The position numbers and the translations under genes are program-made. From NCBI GenBank assembly GCA_945897545.1, contig CAMDGJ010000014.1, positions 1 to 22,522 of the forward strand: a DNA stretch of 22,522 nucleotides, in the 5' to 3' direction. The notes under the pieces were generated by a model. It did not search any database, was not told the origin of the DNA, and saw only the letters and a program-made list of their open reading frames with translations. Each line of letters begins with the position of its first letter. Position 1 is the first letter of the stretch. The DNA is from Flavobacterium psychrophilum (GTDB taxonomy: Bacteria > Bacteroidota > Bacteroidia > Flavobacteriales > Flavobacteriaceae). Below, piece by piece: positions 1 through 7,230 of this stretch.

Positions 1-209
1 GCAACGCCTTCATTGGCAACAACTTCTGGCGAAAGCACATATTTCATATCAGCAAAATCAATTCCACCTGATAATTGTCCTACCAATGGCATAACAATAT
101 CATTTACAAATCCCGTTACAACCGCACCAACTGCTCCGGCCATAATTACTGCAACTGCAAACTCTACAACGTTTCCAGTCATAATAAAATTTTTAAATTC
201 TTTTAACAT
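1..209 (-). CDS. mscL: Large-conductance mechanosensitive channel MscL (N-terminal part, runs off the window)
   Basis: Inner-membrane channel that opens under high membrane tension and protects the cell from osmotic downshock. The minus strand from ATG at 209 gives 69 codons before the window edge. The protein begins MLKEFKNFIMTGNVVEFAVA, followed by a Gly/Ala/Val-rich first transmembrane helix (roughly residues 14-38) and the MscL-typical DIVMPLVGQLSGGIDF segment at about residues 38-53. The GNVVEFAV pore-helix start and the [IV]MP..G motif define the family. The C-terminal half, with the second membrane helix and cytoplasmic bundle, lies outside the window. A plus-strand open frame here (13-270) is only the complement of this gene. 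It lies 65 nt downstream of the murF/alr stop on the same strand; no clear terminator is visible between them. Confidence 0.93.
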   Translation of the reverse strand, partial: MLKEFKNFIMTGNVVEFAVAVIMAGAVGAVVTGFVNDIVMPLVGQLSGGIDFADMKYVLSPEVVANEGV

Positions 210-274
210 AATTTATTTAGTTTATTGGTTAATAGATTACGAATATAATAAAAAATTAAAATCCAATTAAATTA

Positions 275-2728
275 TTACCGATAAAAAACCCGTTTTACTC
301 TTTGCGAAATACTAGTAAGTATTTCATAAGGAATGGTTTGTAATTTGTTTGCCATAAAAGTAACTGTTGGGCTTTCGCCAAAAATCGTTACAGAATCCCC
401 TTCTTTGCAATTGACTTCGGTACAATCAACCATCAACATATCCATACAAATACTTCCTATAATCGAAGCTTTTTTATTGTTAATGGTTACAAAACCAACG
501 CCATTTCCCCAATGTCTTGAAATTCCGTCAGCATAGCCTATAGGGATTGTGGCAATTTTTGTTGGTTTATCAGCAACAAAACGCCGCCCATACCCCACGC
601 TTTCGCCAGTTTGAATGGTTCGTATTTGGGAAATAATGGATTTTAAAGTCCCCACATTTTCTAAATATTTCTGTTCGTCCGCATCGTTAGAAACGCCGTA
701 AAGTCCAATGCCAAGGCGCACCATATCATATTGCGCTTGCGGAAAATTACTGATTCCCGAGGTATTCAATAAATGCCGAACTGCTTTTATTTGTAATTCA
801 GTCATCAATTTTGAGGACAATTTTTCAAACAATTCAATCTGAGAATGAGCAAATTCTTGATGTTTTAAATTATCACTTGTGGCCATATGCGACAAAATAC
901 TTTTTACAATAACGAATTTGTTTCCTTTTAAAGTCACAATTAATTCGTCCAGATTTTTTTCTTCGAAACCCAAACGATGCATTCCTGTATCGAGTTTGAT
1001 GTGAATAGGGAAATGTTTCAGTTTTCTCTGTTCGGTAATTTTCAGAAAAGCATTCAACCCCTTCAAACTATAAATTTCGGGCTCTAATTTATGCTGGATT
1101 ATAGATGAAAAACTAGTTGTTTCTGGATTTAAAACCATTATTGGCAACATAATTCCAGCATTTTTCAACGAAATGCCTTCATCGGCGAAAGCCACACCTA
1201 AATAATCCACCTTGTGATGTTCGAGTAATTTAGCAATTTCAAAACCGCCATTTCCATAACCAAAGGCTTTTACCATAACCATCATCTTGGTAGTAGATTT
1301 TAGTTTTGATTTATAAAAACTCAGATTGTAGCTAATGGCGTTGAGATTGATTTCGAGAACTGTTTCGTGTGTTTTCTCCTCTAGAGCAGCCACTATTTCT
1401 TCAAATTGAAAATGTCTTGCTCCTTTTATCAAAATAGTTTCATTACTAAAATTCAAATTGTCAAAATTGCGAAAAAAGTCGGCCGTATTTTTAAAAGTCA
1501 CACAGTTCGTAAATTGGTGTTTGAATTCCGAAATGGTTTCGCCAATACCAATAACCCTTTGAATTTTATTGGAGGTAATTAATTGGGAAACTTTAGCATA
1601 TAACTCTTCGTGTGACAAACCGCTTTCAAAAATATCCGAAAGTATTACCGTCTTGTTTTTGTATTGCTTTTGACTTTCAAGAAAATCCAATGCTATTTTC
1701 AACGACTGAAAATCCGAACTGTAACTATCATCGATAAGGGTCGTATTGTTGATTCCGTTTTTGATTTTTAAACGCATCTCAACAGGATACAAACCTTGCA
1801 TACGGTTTTGAATCGTAGTGGTATCGTATTTAAAACTTAATAAAACCATCAAACAACTGATAGCATTTTCAATCGAAGCTTCATCCTGAAAAGGAATTTG
1901 TAGTTCGAAATTAACTTTTTTATACTTTATTTGCAGTATCGCTTTGTCATCAATTATCCTTTTTTCAACAAAGACATCAGCAGTTTCGTCGCTGTAGCTC
2001 CACGTAAAAGCCTCACCCCCGCCCTCTCCGCCGAAACTAGATAAAACAGAATCTATATTCTTATTTTTTTGATAAATGATTAGATTTGAATGTTTGAAAA
2101 GTTGTAGTTTTTCCTTGATTTTTTGCTCTACACTTTCAAAACCTTCATCGTGTGCCGAACCAATATTAGTTAGAATTCCTACGTTTGGCTTGATGATGGC
2201 TTCTAATTTATCCATCTCGTTCATTTTCGAAATTCCCGCTTCAAAAATTCCCAGATTGTGTCTGTCGTTGATTGAAATCACGGATAATGGCCCTCCTACT
2301 TGTGAGTTGTAGCTTTTTGGACTTCGAATGATATTGAAATCGGGACTTAAAAGAAAGTTCAACCATTCCTTGACAATAGTTTTTCCGTTACTTCCGGTCA
2401 AGCCAATAATTGGAAAGTTAAATTGACTTCGATGATGAGCTGCGAATTTTTGCAAAGCATCTAATGTATTTTCGACTACAAAAAAAGTAGCTTTGCCTGA
2501 CAATAATTCTGGAATGTGGGTTACAACAAATTGTTTGACCCCTTTTTCAATTAAGGATGAAATATAAATATGCGCATCATTATTAGGCCCAACTAATGCA
2601 AAAAACAAAGTGTTTTCATTGTTTTGTAAAGAACGGCTATCGATAGAAATACTGTCGATTCTGCCGTTACTATCTCCAAACCTTTTGGCGTGGAGAATTT
2701 TTTCGATATTTTGGATAGATAAAGTCAT
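275..2728 (-). CDS. murF-alr: Bifunctional UDP-N-acetylmuramoyl-tripeptide--D-alanyl-D-alanine ligase / alanine racemase (MurF-Alr fusion)
   Basis: Cytoplasmic peptidoglycan-precursor enzyme. The C-terminal part makes D-Ala from L-Ala, and the N-terminal part adds D-Ala-D-Ala to UDP-MurNAc-tripeptide. The 817-residue protein has a MurF half (about 1-450) with the ATP-binding loop GLTGSNGKT at 109-117 and DDSYSSD near 333. The alanine racemase half (about 455-817) has the PLP lysine in MVMVKAFGYGNG (Lys487), GYGRRF, the GYADG catalytic-tyrosine motif and CMDMLMVD. This fusion is usual in Flavobacteriia. I chose ATG at 2728; the frame is open two codons further to a TTG at 2734, which is less likely. 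A GC-rich stretch codes for FGGEGGGEA (residues 232-240) in the Mur middle domain and looks like a repeat insertion. The RelE-type toxin stop lies 31 nt upstream on the same strand. Confidence 0.95.
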   Translation of the reverse strand: MTLSIQNIEKILHAKRFGDSNGRIDSISIDSRSLQNNENTLFFALVGPNNDAHIYISSLIEKGVKQFVVTHIPELLSGKATFFVVENTLDALQKFAAHHRSQFNFPIIGLTGSNGKTIVKEWLNFLLSPDFNIIRSPKSYNSQVGGPLSVISINDRHNLGIFEAGISKMNEMDKLEAIIKPNVGILTNIGSAHDEGFESVEQKIKEKLQLFKHSNLIIYQKNKNIDSVLSSFGGEGGGEAFTWSYSDETADVFVEKRIIDDKAILQIKYKKVNFELQIPFQDEASIENAISCLMVLLSFKYDTTTIQNRMQGLYPVEMRLKIKNGINNTTLIDDSYSSDFQSLKIALDFLESQKQYKNKTVILSDIFESGLSHEELYAKVSQLITSNKIQRVIGIGETISEFKHQFTNCVTFKNTADFFRNFDNLNFSNETILIKGARHFQFEEIVAALEEKTHETVLEINLNAISYNLSFYKSKLKSTTKMMVMVKAFGYGNGGFEIAKLLEHHKVDYLGVAFADEGISLKNAGIMLPIMVLNPETTSFSSIIQHKLEPEIYSLKGLNAFLKITEQRKLKHFPIHIKLDTGMHRLGFEEKNLDELIVTLKGNKFVIVKSILSHMATSDNLKHQEFAHSQIELFEKLSSKLMTELQIKAVRHLLNTSGISNFPQAQYDMVRLGIGLYGVSNDADEQKYLENVGTLKSIISQIRTIQTGESVGYGRRFVADKPTKIATIPIGYADGISRHWGNGVGFVTINNKKASIIGSICMDMLMVDCTEVNCKEGDSVTIFGESPTVTFMANKLQTIPYEILTSISQRVKRVFYR
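2011..2033. repeat. GC-rich repeat-like patch inside murF/alr
   Basis: A run starting CCTCACCCCCGCCCTCTCC stands out in an AT-rich gene. On the coding strand it gives the low-complexity residues GGEGGGEA in frame. From memory, similar CCTCACCCC/CCCTCTCC strings occur as intergenic repeats in flavobacteria, so this may be a piece of a dispersed repeat captured in frame. The comparison is recollection, not a search. Confidence 0.35.
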
Positions 2729-2759
2729 TTTCAAGAAAATTTTAAAATTTTAAAGCACA

Positions 2760-3077
2760 TTATTTTGTTCTTTTAATATTTAAAAGTTCTTGCCTACAAT
2801 CGAAAACATCCCAGATTTCTATTTGGTTTTTATCTATATTTATCCAATAAATAATTTTGTAATTACCGTAAATTGACGATCTGAATTCTCTTGAACTCCC
2901 AATTAATTGTTGCTCAACATGTCCAACATAGGGCTGATTAACTAGCCGCTTTACATCGTCGGTAATTTCTTTAGTGATTTTTTTTGCAACAGCTATATTT
3001 GCGCCTCTTTTCAGAAAAACGTAAATTGATTTAACCTCAATTTTAGCTACATCAGTCCAATAGATTTTTAATCCCAT
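2760..3077 (-). CDS. RelE/ParE superfamily toxin of a type II toxin-antitoxin pair
   Basis: A 105-residue basic protein with the RelE/ParE fold signature: an N-terminal helix region (IYWTDVAKIEVKSIYVFLKR), a central SREFRSSIYGNYKIIYWI strand pair at about 61-78 and a C-terminal IEIWDVFDCRQ strand. Members either cut mRNA at the ribosome (RelE) or poison DNA gyrase (ParE). The sequence does not decide between them, although the REFR..YGNYKI.Y pattern is common to both. ATG at 3077 overlaps the 3' end of the upstream antitoxin gene by 10 nt, the usual translational coupling in these modules. The length is normal and nothing appears broken. Confidence 0.88.
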   Translation of the reverse strand: MGLKIYWTDVAKIEVKSIYVFLKRGANIAVAKKITKEITDDVKRLVNQPYVGHVEQQLIGSSREFRSSIYGNYKIIYWINIDKNQIEIWDVFDCRQELLNIKRTK

Positions 3078-3310
3078 TTTTCAATTTCAGCTAAAAAATC
3101 ATTCATTTCAGTAAGTCTACCGTTGATGGAATCTTGTTCCGATCGATCAATTCTTCTGTTTAATTCTTCAATGGTCATCGGCTTAAAAGCCTTTTCTTCC
3201 ATTGCTGTTTTTTCTTTTTTTAAATATTTTTCTAAACGAGAAATAACCTCTTCGCTTTGAATAGACAGAAATTCTTGAACAAATGATATTTTACGGGTTT
3301 GTAAATCCAT
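3068..3310 (-). CDS. Antitoxin partner of the RelE/ParE-type toxin
   Basis: An 80-residue, highly charged protein upstream of and overlapping the RelE/ParE-type toxin. It is predicted mostly helical, with an N-terminal segment (about 1-30) that could bind DNA or dimerise. A C-terminal part contains MTIEELNRRIDRSEQD (about 45-60) and would wrap the toxin. Role assignment rests on gene order, overlap and size; the sequence resembles small Bacteroidota addiction-module antitoxins. On the minus strand a TAACTTTG box (complement of 3328-3335) sits 18 nt before the ATG at 3310 and fits the Bacteroidota -7 consensus TAnnTTTG; no clear -33 was found. Autoregulation is expected for such operons but is not shown by the sequence. 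Confidence 0.8.
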   Translation of the reverse strand: MDLQTRKISFVQEFLSIQSEEVISRLEKYLKKEKTAMEEKAFKPMTIEELNRRIDRSEQDSINGRLTEMNDFLAEIEKWD

Positions 3311-3365
3311 AGTAATTTAGTTTACATCAAAGTTATAAAAAAATAGAAATGGAATAGAATATATT

Positions 3366-3779
3366 TTAGAATTTTATTGAAGCTAAAAATTCTGTTGGTG
3401 TTAATGCTGGAATTTCAGAATTTTTGAAATCTTTAGAATCTCGGGTAATGATATAATCGCAATTGTTTTTTAAGGCACAATAATGTTGAACAGCATCTTC
3501 AAAATCATTGAAGTTAGAATATAAAGCTTTATCTATTTCTGTTTCAGAAACACTCAATACATCAAAAAGGATTCGCAACTTTTTTAGACTTTCTAAAACG
3601 TTTTTTTTATCCGTGAATTTGGAAGCAATATAATTTACATTGACAAATGTAACAGACGATAAGCAAAGTGTGTAGTTTTTGTTTTCGGCAACAGTTAATA
3701 TTTCGGCAATACTGTCAAAAAAAGGTTGGCGTTTAAGTATTAAATCTAAAACAACATTAGCGTCTATAAACAGTTTCAT
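3366..3779 (-). CDS. PIN-domain ribonuclease, VapC-like toxin
   Basis: A 137-residue single PIN domain. It starts MKLFIDANVVLDLILKRQPF with the first metal-binding Asp at residue 6. It continues to FNDFEDAVQHYCALKN (Glu94, Asp95) and ends with YIITRDSKDF (Asp114, Asp117). PIN proteins are Mg2+-dependent RNases. The acidic residue usual near position 40 is not obvious: the segment reads LSSVTFVNVNYI, as in some Bacteroidota PIN_3-type proteins. The ATG at 3779 overlaps the stop of the upstream DUF6364-like gene by 4 nt (ATGA), so the pair is co-translated. A toxin role is inferred from the pairing. Confidence 0.87.
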   Translation of the reverse strand: MKLFIDANVVLDLILKRQPFFDSIAEILTVAENKNYTLCLSSVTFVNVNYIASKFTDKKNVLESLKKLRILFDVLSVSETEIDKALYSNFNDFEDAVQHYCALKNNCDYIITRDSKDFKNSEIPALTPTEFLASIKF

Positions 3780-4039
3780 ACGCCATATTTTTGTGATAAT
3801 ATTTCTGTAAGTTCTTTTTTGTAATCAAAATCGTCGGGCAGATTTACGCCATCGATACCAATACTTTTAACAAAATCTGATATTTTAATTTCCTCATTGG
3901 TTTCTGTTTTTTCCATCGAAGTAACCGCTTTCAGATAATTTTCCACCATAAATGATAAGCTGTACTTATGCTTAGCAGCATATATTTTTGCTTTTTCAAT
4001 TACGTTTTTATCTAATTTTAAAGTGAGTTTAGTGTCCAT
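3776..4039 (-). CDS. DUF6364-like antitoxin of the PIN-domain toxin
   Basis: An 87-residue protein beginning MDTKLTLKLDKNVIEKAKIY. The TKLTLKLD strand followed by a helix (VIEKAKIYAAKHKYSLSFMVENYL) is a ribbon-helix-helix-like arrangement typical of DUF6364 proteins found beside PIN toxins. Residues 1-45 would dimerise and bind the operator; the C-terminal third (about 55-87, with DFVKSIGIDGVNLPDDFDYK) would bind the toxin. A TATATTTG -7-like box (complement of 4066-4073) lies about 27 nt upstream of the ATG at 4039, suggesting a promoter for the two-gene operon. The second half resembles the C-terminus of other antitoxins only loosely. Confidence 0.82.
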   Translation of the reverse strand: MDTKLTLKLDKNVIEKAKIYAAKHKYSLSFMVENYLKAVTSMEKTETNEEIKISDFVKSIGIDGVNLPDDFDYKKELTEILSQKYGV

Positions 4040-4100
4040 AAGACAAGAGTTTTATATTATACGTACAAATATAAATAATTAAACCGGACAAAACATAGAA

Positions 4101-4460
4101 TTAGCTTTTCGCTAACAATCCTCTCATAAACAGCACTTCTTGTTCTAAATGAGCAATGCGGTCTTCGTAGCTTTTCTTTAATTCATCAGGGAAGTTGTTG
4201 TTAATTGTATTGGTATTGTTTTTGCCAGATTGAGGAGAATTATTAAATATCAAATTATCATCAAATGAAACCAAATCTATAGGTTCTATTTCCAGAATTT
4301 TAGAAATATCTTCTATTCTACCCCAATCGAGCTTAATATCATTATTCTCAATTTTGCTATAAGCACGTTGCGACATTTCTAGCTTTCCCGCCATAAAGTC
4401 TTGCGAAAAACCTTTTAGTTCTCGTACTTTTCTAATTTTATCCCCAATATTTGCTTTCAT
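4101..4460 (-). CDS. XRE-family helix-turn-helix transcriptional regulator
   Basis: A 119-residue DNA-binding protein. Residues about 5-65 form a Cro/C1-type HTH: IGDKIRKVRELKGFSQDFMA, then LEMSQRAYSKIENN, then LDWGRIEDISKILEI. A linker rich in Asn/Ser follows, then a C-terminal helix DELKKSYEDRIAHLEQEVLF likely to form a short coiled coil for dimerisation. The frame is intact. It lies 61 nt upstream of the DUF6364-like antitoxin on the same strand and divergent from the LamG/T9SS gene, so it could control either, or only itself. Upstream are two copies of a 7-bp motif 21 bp apart flanking a TATATTTG box, which suggests autoregulation. Confidence 0.9.
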   Translation of the reverse strand: MKANIGDKIRKVRELKGFSQDFMAGKLEMSQRAYSKIENNDIKLDWGRIEDISKILEIEPIDLVSFDDNLIFNNSPQSGKNNTNTINNNFPDELKKSYEDRIAHLEQEVLFMRGLLAKS

Positions 4461-4472
4461 AAAAGTTTTAAT

Positions 4473-4500
4473 TTAGAACCAAATATAAAAAAATTAGAAC
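4473..4500 (-). promoter_or_regulatory. Putative autoregulatory operator: two TTAGAAC copies spanning a -7 box
   Basis: TTAGAAC occurs at 4473-4479 and again at 4494-4500, exactly 21 bp apart (two helical turns). Between them the minus strand reads TATATTTG (4480-4487), matching the Bacteroidota -7 consensus, 20 nt upstream of the XRE gene's ATG. Same-face repeats over a core promoter are what a dimeric XRE repressor would use. The function is inferred. Confidence 0.5.
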
Positions 4501-4577
4501 AAAAATAAAAAAATGTTGCGAAAAAAGTTTTGTTTTTTTGTGTAAACTAATACTATAACTTTTTAAAATCAGTAATT

Positions 4578-5609
4578 ATGAAACAAAATAACTTTTTTAT
4601 CCTACTATTAATAGTAGGTTTCACAACTATTATGACCGCCCAAGTTCCTTCTTATGTACCAACTAATGGTTTGGTGGGCTATTGGCCTTTTAATGGCAAT
4701 GCTAATGATGTGAGCACCAATGCAAATAACGGAACGAATAATGGAGCAACTTTGACCACTGATAGATTTGGGAATGTGAATAGTTCTTATAGTTTTAATG
4801 GGTTGAGTAACTACATTCAAATCCCAAATTCAAATAGTCTTCAAAATATAAATGAAATATCAATCTCTGCTTGGATTAATATAAGTCAACTCTATCAAAG
4901 TGCTGGCGCTGGCCATTTTCCTATTATTTGCAAATCAAATTTACAATTCGGTGGAAATTTAGATTTTTTAATCTCAAACCAAAATATTTTGGCACACCTT
5001 AATACTTATAATACAATTGCTTCTTTTCCTCTCTCCTTTAATACATGGCAAAACGTTGTTGCGACAATTTCTAATGGAATAACTTCGTTTTATCTTAACG
5101 GCAACTTATTGTGGAGTGGGGTTTCTGGAACTTTTAATAATCAACCAAATAATTTACCTTTAGTTATTGGTATGGATAGTCCTGTACTTGTTGAGTATTC
5201 AAATGGAAAAATCGATGACATCGGAATTTGGAATCGTGCATTAACACAAACAGAAATCAATAATTTATACAATGCCAATATTTGTTATCAAAATGTTACG
5301 GTTACGGATATATTAGTTATTAATGTGGGTATATTGGGTTATAATCCAGTAACTTATACTAACAGCATTACCATATATCCTAATCCTGCTAATGACCATA
5401 TTACTTTAGATTGCGGTACTTTGTCTTCGGTAACGGGGTATCAAATTAAAATTTCAAATCTATTAGGTCAAGAAGTTTTTAGCACCACCTTAAACCAGCA
5501 ACAATATAGTATTCCGCTTAATTCTTGGACAGGACGAGGAATATACTTGGTTAAAGTATATGATGCTAACAATAATTTATTGACATCTAGAAAAATCGAT
5601 TTGCAATAA
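4578..5609 (+). CDS. Secreted LamG-domain protein with T9SS type A sorting tail
   Basis: A 343-residue predicted secreted or surface protein. Residues 1-21 (MKQNNFFILLLIVGFTTIMTA) are a Sec signal peptide. About 30-235 is a LamG/concanavalin A-like jelly roll: LVGYWPFNGNANDVS at its start, ISAWINIS in the middle, IDDIGIWNRALTQTEINNLY at its end. Residues about 265-343 are a T9SS C-terminal domain starting IYPNPANDHITL, with SNLLGQEVF and GIYLVKVYD, ending in the basic-hydrophobic RKIDLQ. LamG domains bind sugars or proteins; no catalytic domain is present, so an adhesin-like role is only a guess. It is probably monocistronic, as a strong terminator hairpin follows. There is a TAACTTTT box at 4556-4563, a one-base mismatch to the -7 consensus. 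Confidence 0.88.
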   Translation: MKQNNFFILLLIVGFTTIMTAQVPSYVPTNGLVGYWPFNGNANDVSTNANNGTNNGATLTTDRFGNVNSSYSFNGLSNYIQIPNSNSLQNINEISISAWINISQLYQSAGAGHFPIICKSNLQFGGNLDFLISNQNILAHLNTYNTIASFPLSFNTWQNVVATISNGITSFYLNGNLLWSGVSGTFNNQPNNLPLVIGMDSPVLVEYSNGKIDDIGIWNRALTQTEINNLYNANICYQNVTVTDILVINVGILGYNPVTYTNSITIYPNPANDHITLDCGTLSSVTGYQIKISNLLGQEVFSTTLNQQQYSIPLNSWTGRGIYLVKVYDANNNLLTSRKIDLQ

Positions 5610-5634
5610 ATAAAGCATTCCATTTAAATTTTAA

Positions 5635-5669
5635 AAACCCTTTTAGCGTTTAGAACGCTAAGAGGGTTT
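5635..5669 (+). terminator. Rho-independent terminator after the LamG/T9SS gene
   Basis: A 16-bp stem (5635-5650 with 5654-5669), 3-nt loop and one T-G wobble: AAACCCTTTTAGCGTT pairs with AACGCTAAGAGGGTTT. It starts 26 nt after the stop codon. The 3' tail is T-rich but interrupted (TTTCTTATCTTT). Confidence 0.8.
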
Positions 5670-5702
5670 CTTATCTTTGACAAAACTTCATTTTTTCTTC
5701 AA

Positions 5703-5733
5703 TTGCAAAGGGTTTCATTTTTTATTAACTTTG
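5703..5733 (+). promoter_or_regulatory. Bacteroidota-type promoter for the Uma2-family gene
   Basis: TTG at 5703-5705, a 20-nt spacer, then TAACTTTG at 5726-5733, which fits the TTG / TAnnTTTG arrangement of the primary Bacteroidota sigma factor. The ATG follows 17 nt downstream, so any leader would be about 10 nt. Confidence 0.6.
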
Positions 5734-5749
5734 TAAAAAACTAAGCCTT

Positions 5750-6337
5750 ATGATAACCGACATCAATTTATTAGATTTAGATAAAACCTATACTTATGCT
5801 GATTATTTAACTTGGCAGTTTCAGGAAAAATTAGAATTAATAAAAGGGCGTATTTTTAGGATGAGTCCTGCTCCAAGCACAAATCATCAAAGAATATCGA
5901 TGGAATTAGCAGGTATATTGTATAATTTTTTCAAGCCACATTCTTGTAATCTTTTTGCAGCTCCATTTGATGTTCGATTGCTTGACAAAAAAAAATCGAC
6001 ATTAGACCAAGAAATTTATTCTGTGGTACAACCCGATTTATGTGTTATTTGCGATGATAATAAAATTGATGAACGCGGGGCAATTGGAACTCCAGATTTG
6101 GTGATAGAAATTCTATCTCCGGGAAATTCGAATAAAGAAATGAAGTATAAATTTGATTTGTATGAAGAAGCAGGAGTTCTCGAATATTGGATCGTAAACC
6201 CTGCCGACAAAACTGTTTTTATCTATATTTTAAAAGACGATCAATTCATAGGAATGCATCCTTTAATTGAAGAAGACACAATTCAAAGTAAATTATTTCC
6301 AGATTTGGATTTTAAATTAGAATCCATTTTTAACTAA
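5750..6337 (+). CDS. Uma2-family (DUF820) restriction-endonuclease-fold protein
   Basis: A 195-residue protein of the Uma2/DUF820 family, which has a PD-(D/E)xK nuclease fold; its biological role is unknown. Visible family marks are the N-terminal YTYADYLTW, then ELIKGRIFRMSPAPSTNHQRIS (about 29-50), VQPDLCVI with Asp96, and TPDLVIEILSPGNSNKEMKYK (Glu120, Lys132/Lys134). The C-terminal GVLEYWIVNPADKTVFIY is also typical. The acidic and lysine residues of the nuclease core appear present, so it may be active. The gene stands alone with its own promoter and ends at a terminator shared with the convergent tdk gene. Uma2 genes multiply in cyanobacteria and some Bacteroidota. Confidence 0.9.
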   Translation: MITDINLLDLDKTYTYADYLTWQFQEKLELIKGRIFRMSPAPSTNHQRISMELAGILYNFFKPHSCNLFAAPFDVRLLDKKKSTLDQEIYSVVQPDLCVICDDNKIDERGAIGTPDLVIEILSPGNSNKEMKYKFDLYEEAGVLEYWIVNPADKTVFIYILKDDQFIGMHPLIEEDTIQSKLFPDLDFKLESIFN

Positions 6338-6345
6338 AAAACTAA

Positions 6346-6380
6346 AAAGCCTTTCAAAATTTACACTTCTGAAAGGCTTT
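6346..6380. terminator. Bidirectional terminator between the Uma2-family gene and tdk
   Basis: A perfect 11-bp stem: AAAGCCTTTCA (6346-6356) pairs with TGAAAGGCTTT (6370-6380) across a 13-nt loop. GTTTTTTT follows on the plus strand; reading the minus strand, CTTTTTAGTTTTTTAG follows. It therefore serves both convergent genes. Confidence 0.85.
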
Positions 6381-6386
6381 GTTTTT

Positions 6387-6980
6387 TTATTTATTTTCCT
6401 CATTTTCCTTCATTGCATAGTAGTAAGCAGCTCTACTTAAAGGCTCGTATTCTTCGGTTTCACCAAGCATAACGAGTTTGTCATTATCTGTTTTTCTAAA
6501 ACTATAATTAGCCAGATTTCCTGTGCGAGTACAAACCGCATGGACTTTAGTGACATATTCAGCTGTGGCCATAAGTGCTGGCATTGGTCCAAAGGGATTT
6601 CCCTTGAAATCCATATCTAATCCAGCAACAATCACACGGATTCCTTGATTGGCCAAATCGTTACAAATTTTCACGATTTCGTCATCAAAAAACTGCGCTT
6701 CATCAATGCCTACTACATCACAGCCTTGTGCCAAAATCGCAATGTTTGCAGCAGCGGGGACTGGCGTGGACCTAATTTCATTGGAATCGTGCGAAACCAC
6801 CATTTCATCGTGGTAACGGATGTCAATGGCGGGCTTGAAGATTTCCACTTTTTGTTTGGCAAATTGCGCTCTTTTTAGTCTGCGAATAAGTTCCTCGGTT
6901 TTACCCGAAAACATCGAACCGCAAATTACTTCGATCCAACCAAATTGTTCTTTATGATTTACTGTATTTTCGAGAAACAT
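6387..6980 (-). CDS. tdk: Thymidine kinase (type II)
   Basis: Cytosolic salvage enzyme phosphorylating thymidine to dTMP with ATP. At 197 residues it is of normal length. The P-loop is GSMFSGKT (21-28), the catalytic base Glu94 is in the DEAQFF lid motif (93-98), and [13 protein letters not shown] (120-132) and the substrate loop near [11 protein letters not shown] (153-163) are present. The structural zinc site of E. coli-type enzymes needs two cysteine pairs. Here only Cys150 is seen in the first position (VCTRTG), and the C-terminal pair is missing ([13 protein letters not shown]). As I recall this is common in Bacteroidota and does not suggest loss of activity. It converges on the Uma2-family gene with a shared terminator. 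The 250 nt between it and the next gene (6981-7230) must hold divergent promoters; I could not place convincing boxes there. Confidence 0.95.
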   Translation of the reverse strand: MFLENTVNHKEQFGWIEVICGSMFSGKTEELIRRLKRAQFAKQKVEIFKPAIDIRYHDEMVVSHDSNEIRSTPVPAAANIAILAQGCDVVGIDEAQFFDDEIVKICNDLANQGIRVIVAGLDMDFKGNPFGPMPALMATAEYVTKVHAVCTRTGNLANYSFRKTDNDKLVMLGETEEYEPLSRAAYYYAMKENEENK

Positions 6981-7230
6981 TTTGTATTTTTCTGCCTTTA
7001 AAAAGGATTAGTTTTTATTACTTTGTAAGGAAACAAAGCGACATAAAAATTTTATACTTTTACGTCGTTTCAAAAGTAGAGAATTTTTATCAAATCGAAG
7101 ATTCGCGAACACTTATTTGCAAAATAAATTTATTGTAAGTAAAAGGGATTTCTTCTAGAAGTTAAATAAAAAACAAAGAAACTGCTTATTAATAAAATTA
7201 CGCAACATACTCACTATAATTTCAAAAGTT

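Noticed and set aside
13..270. Plus-strand 85-codon open frame at the window start
   Set aside because: It is the complement of mscL; the minus-strand protein has clear MscL motifs, the plus-strand one is Thr/Ala/Pro-rich noise.
2729..2734. TTG start for murF/alr two codons upstream
   Set aside because: The ATG at 2728 gives a normal MTLSIQ start; there is no reason to prefer TTG.
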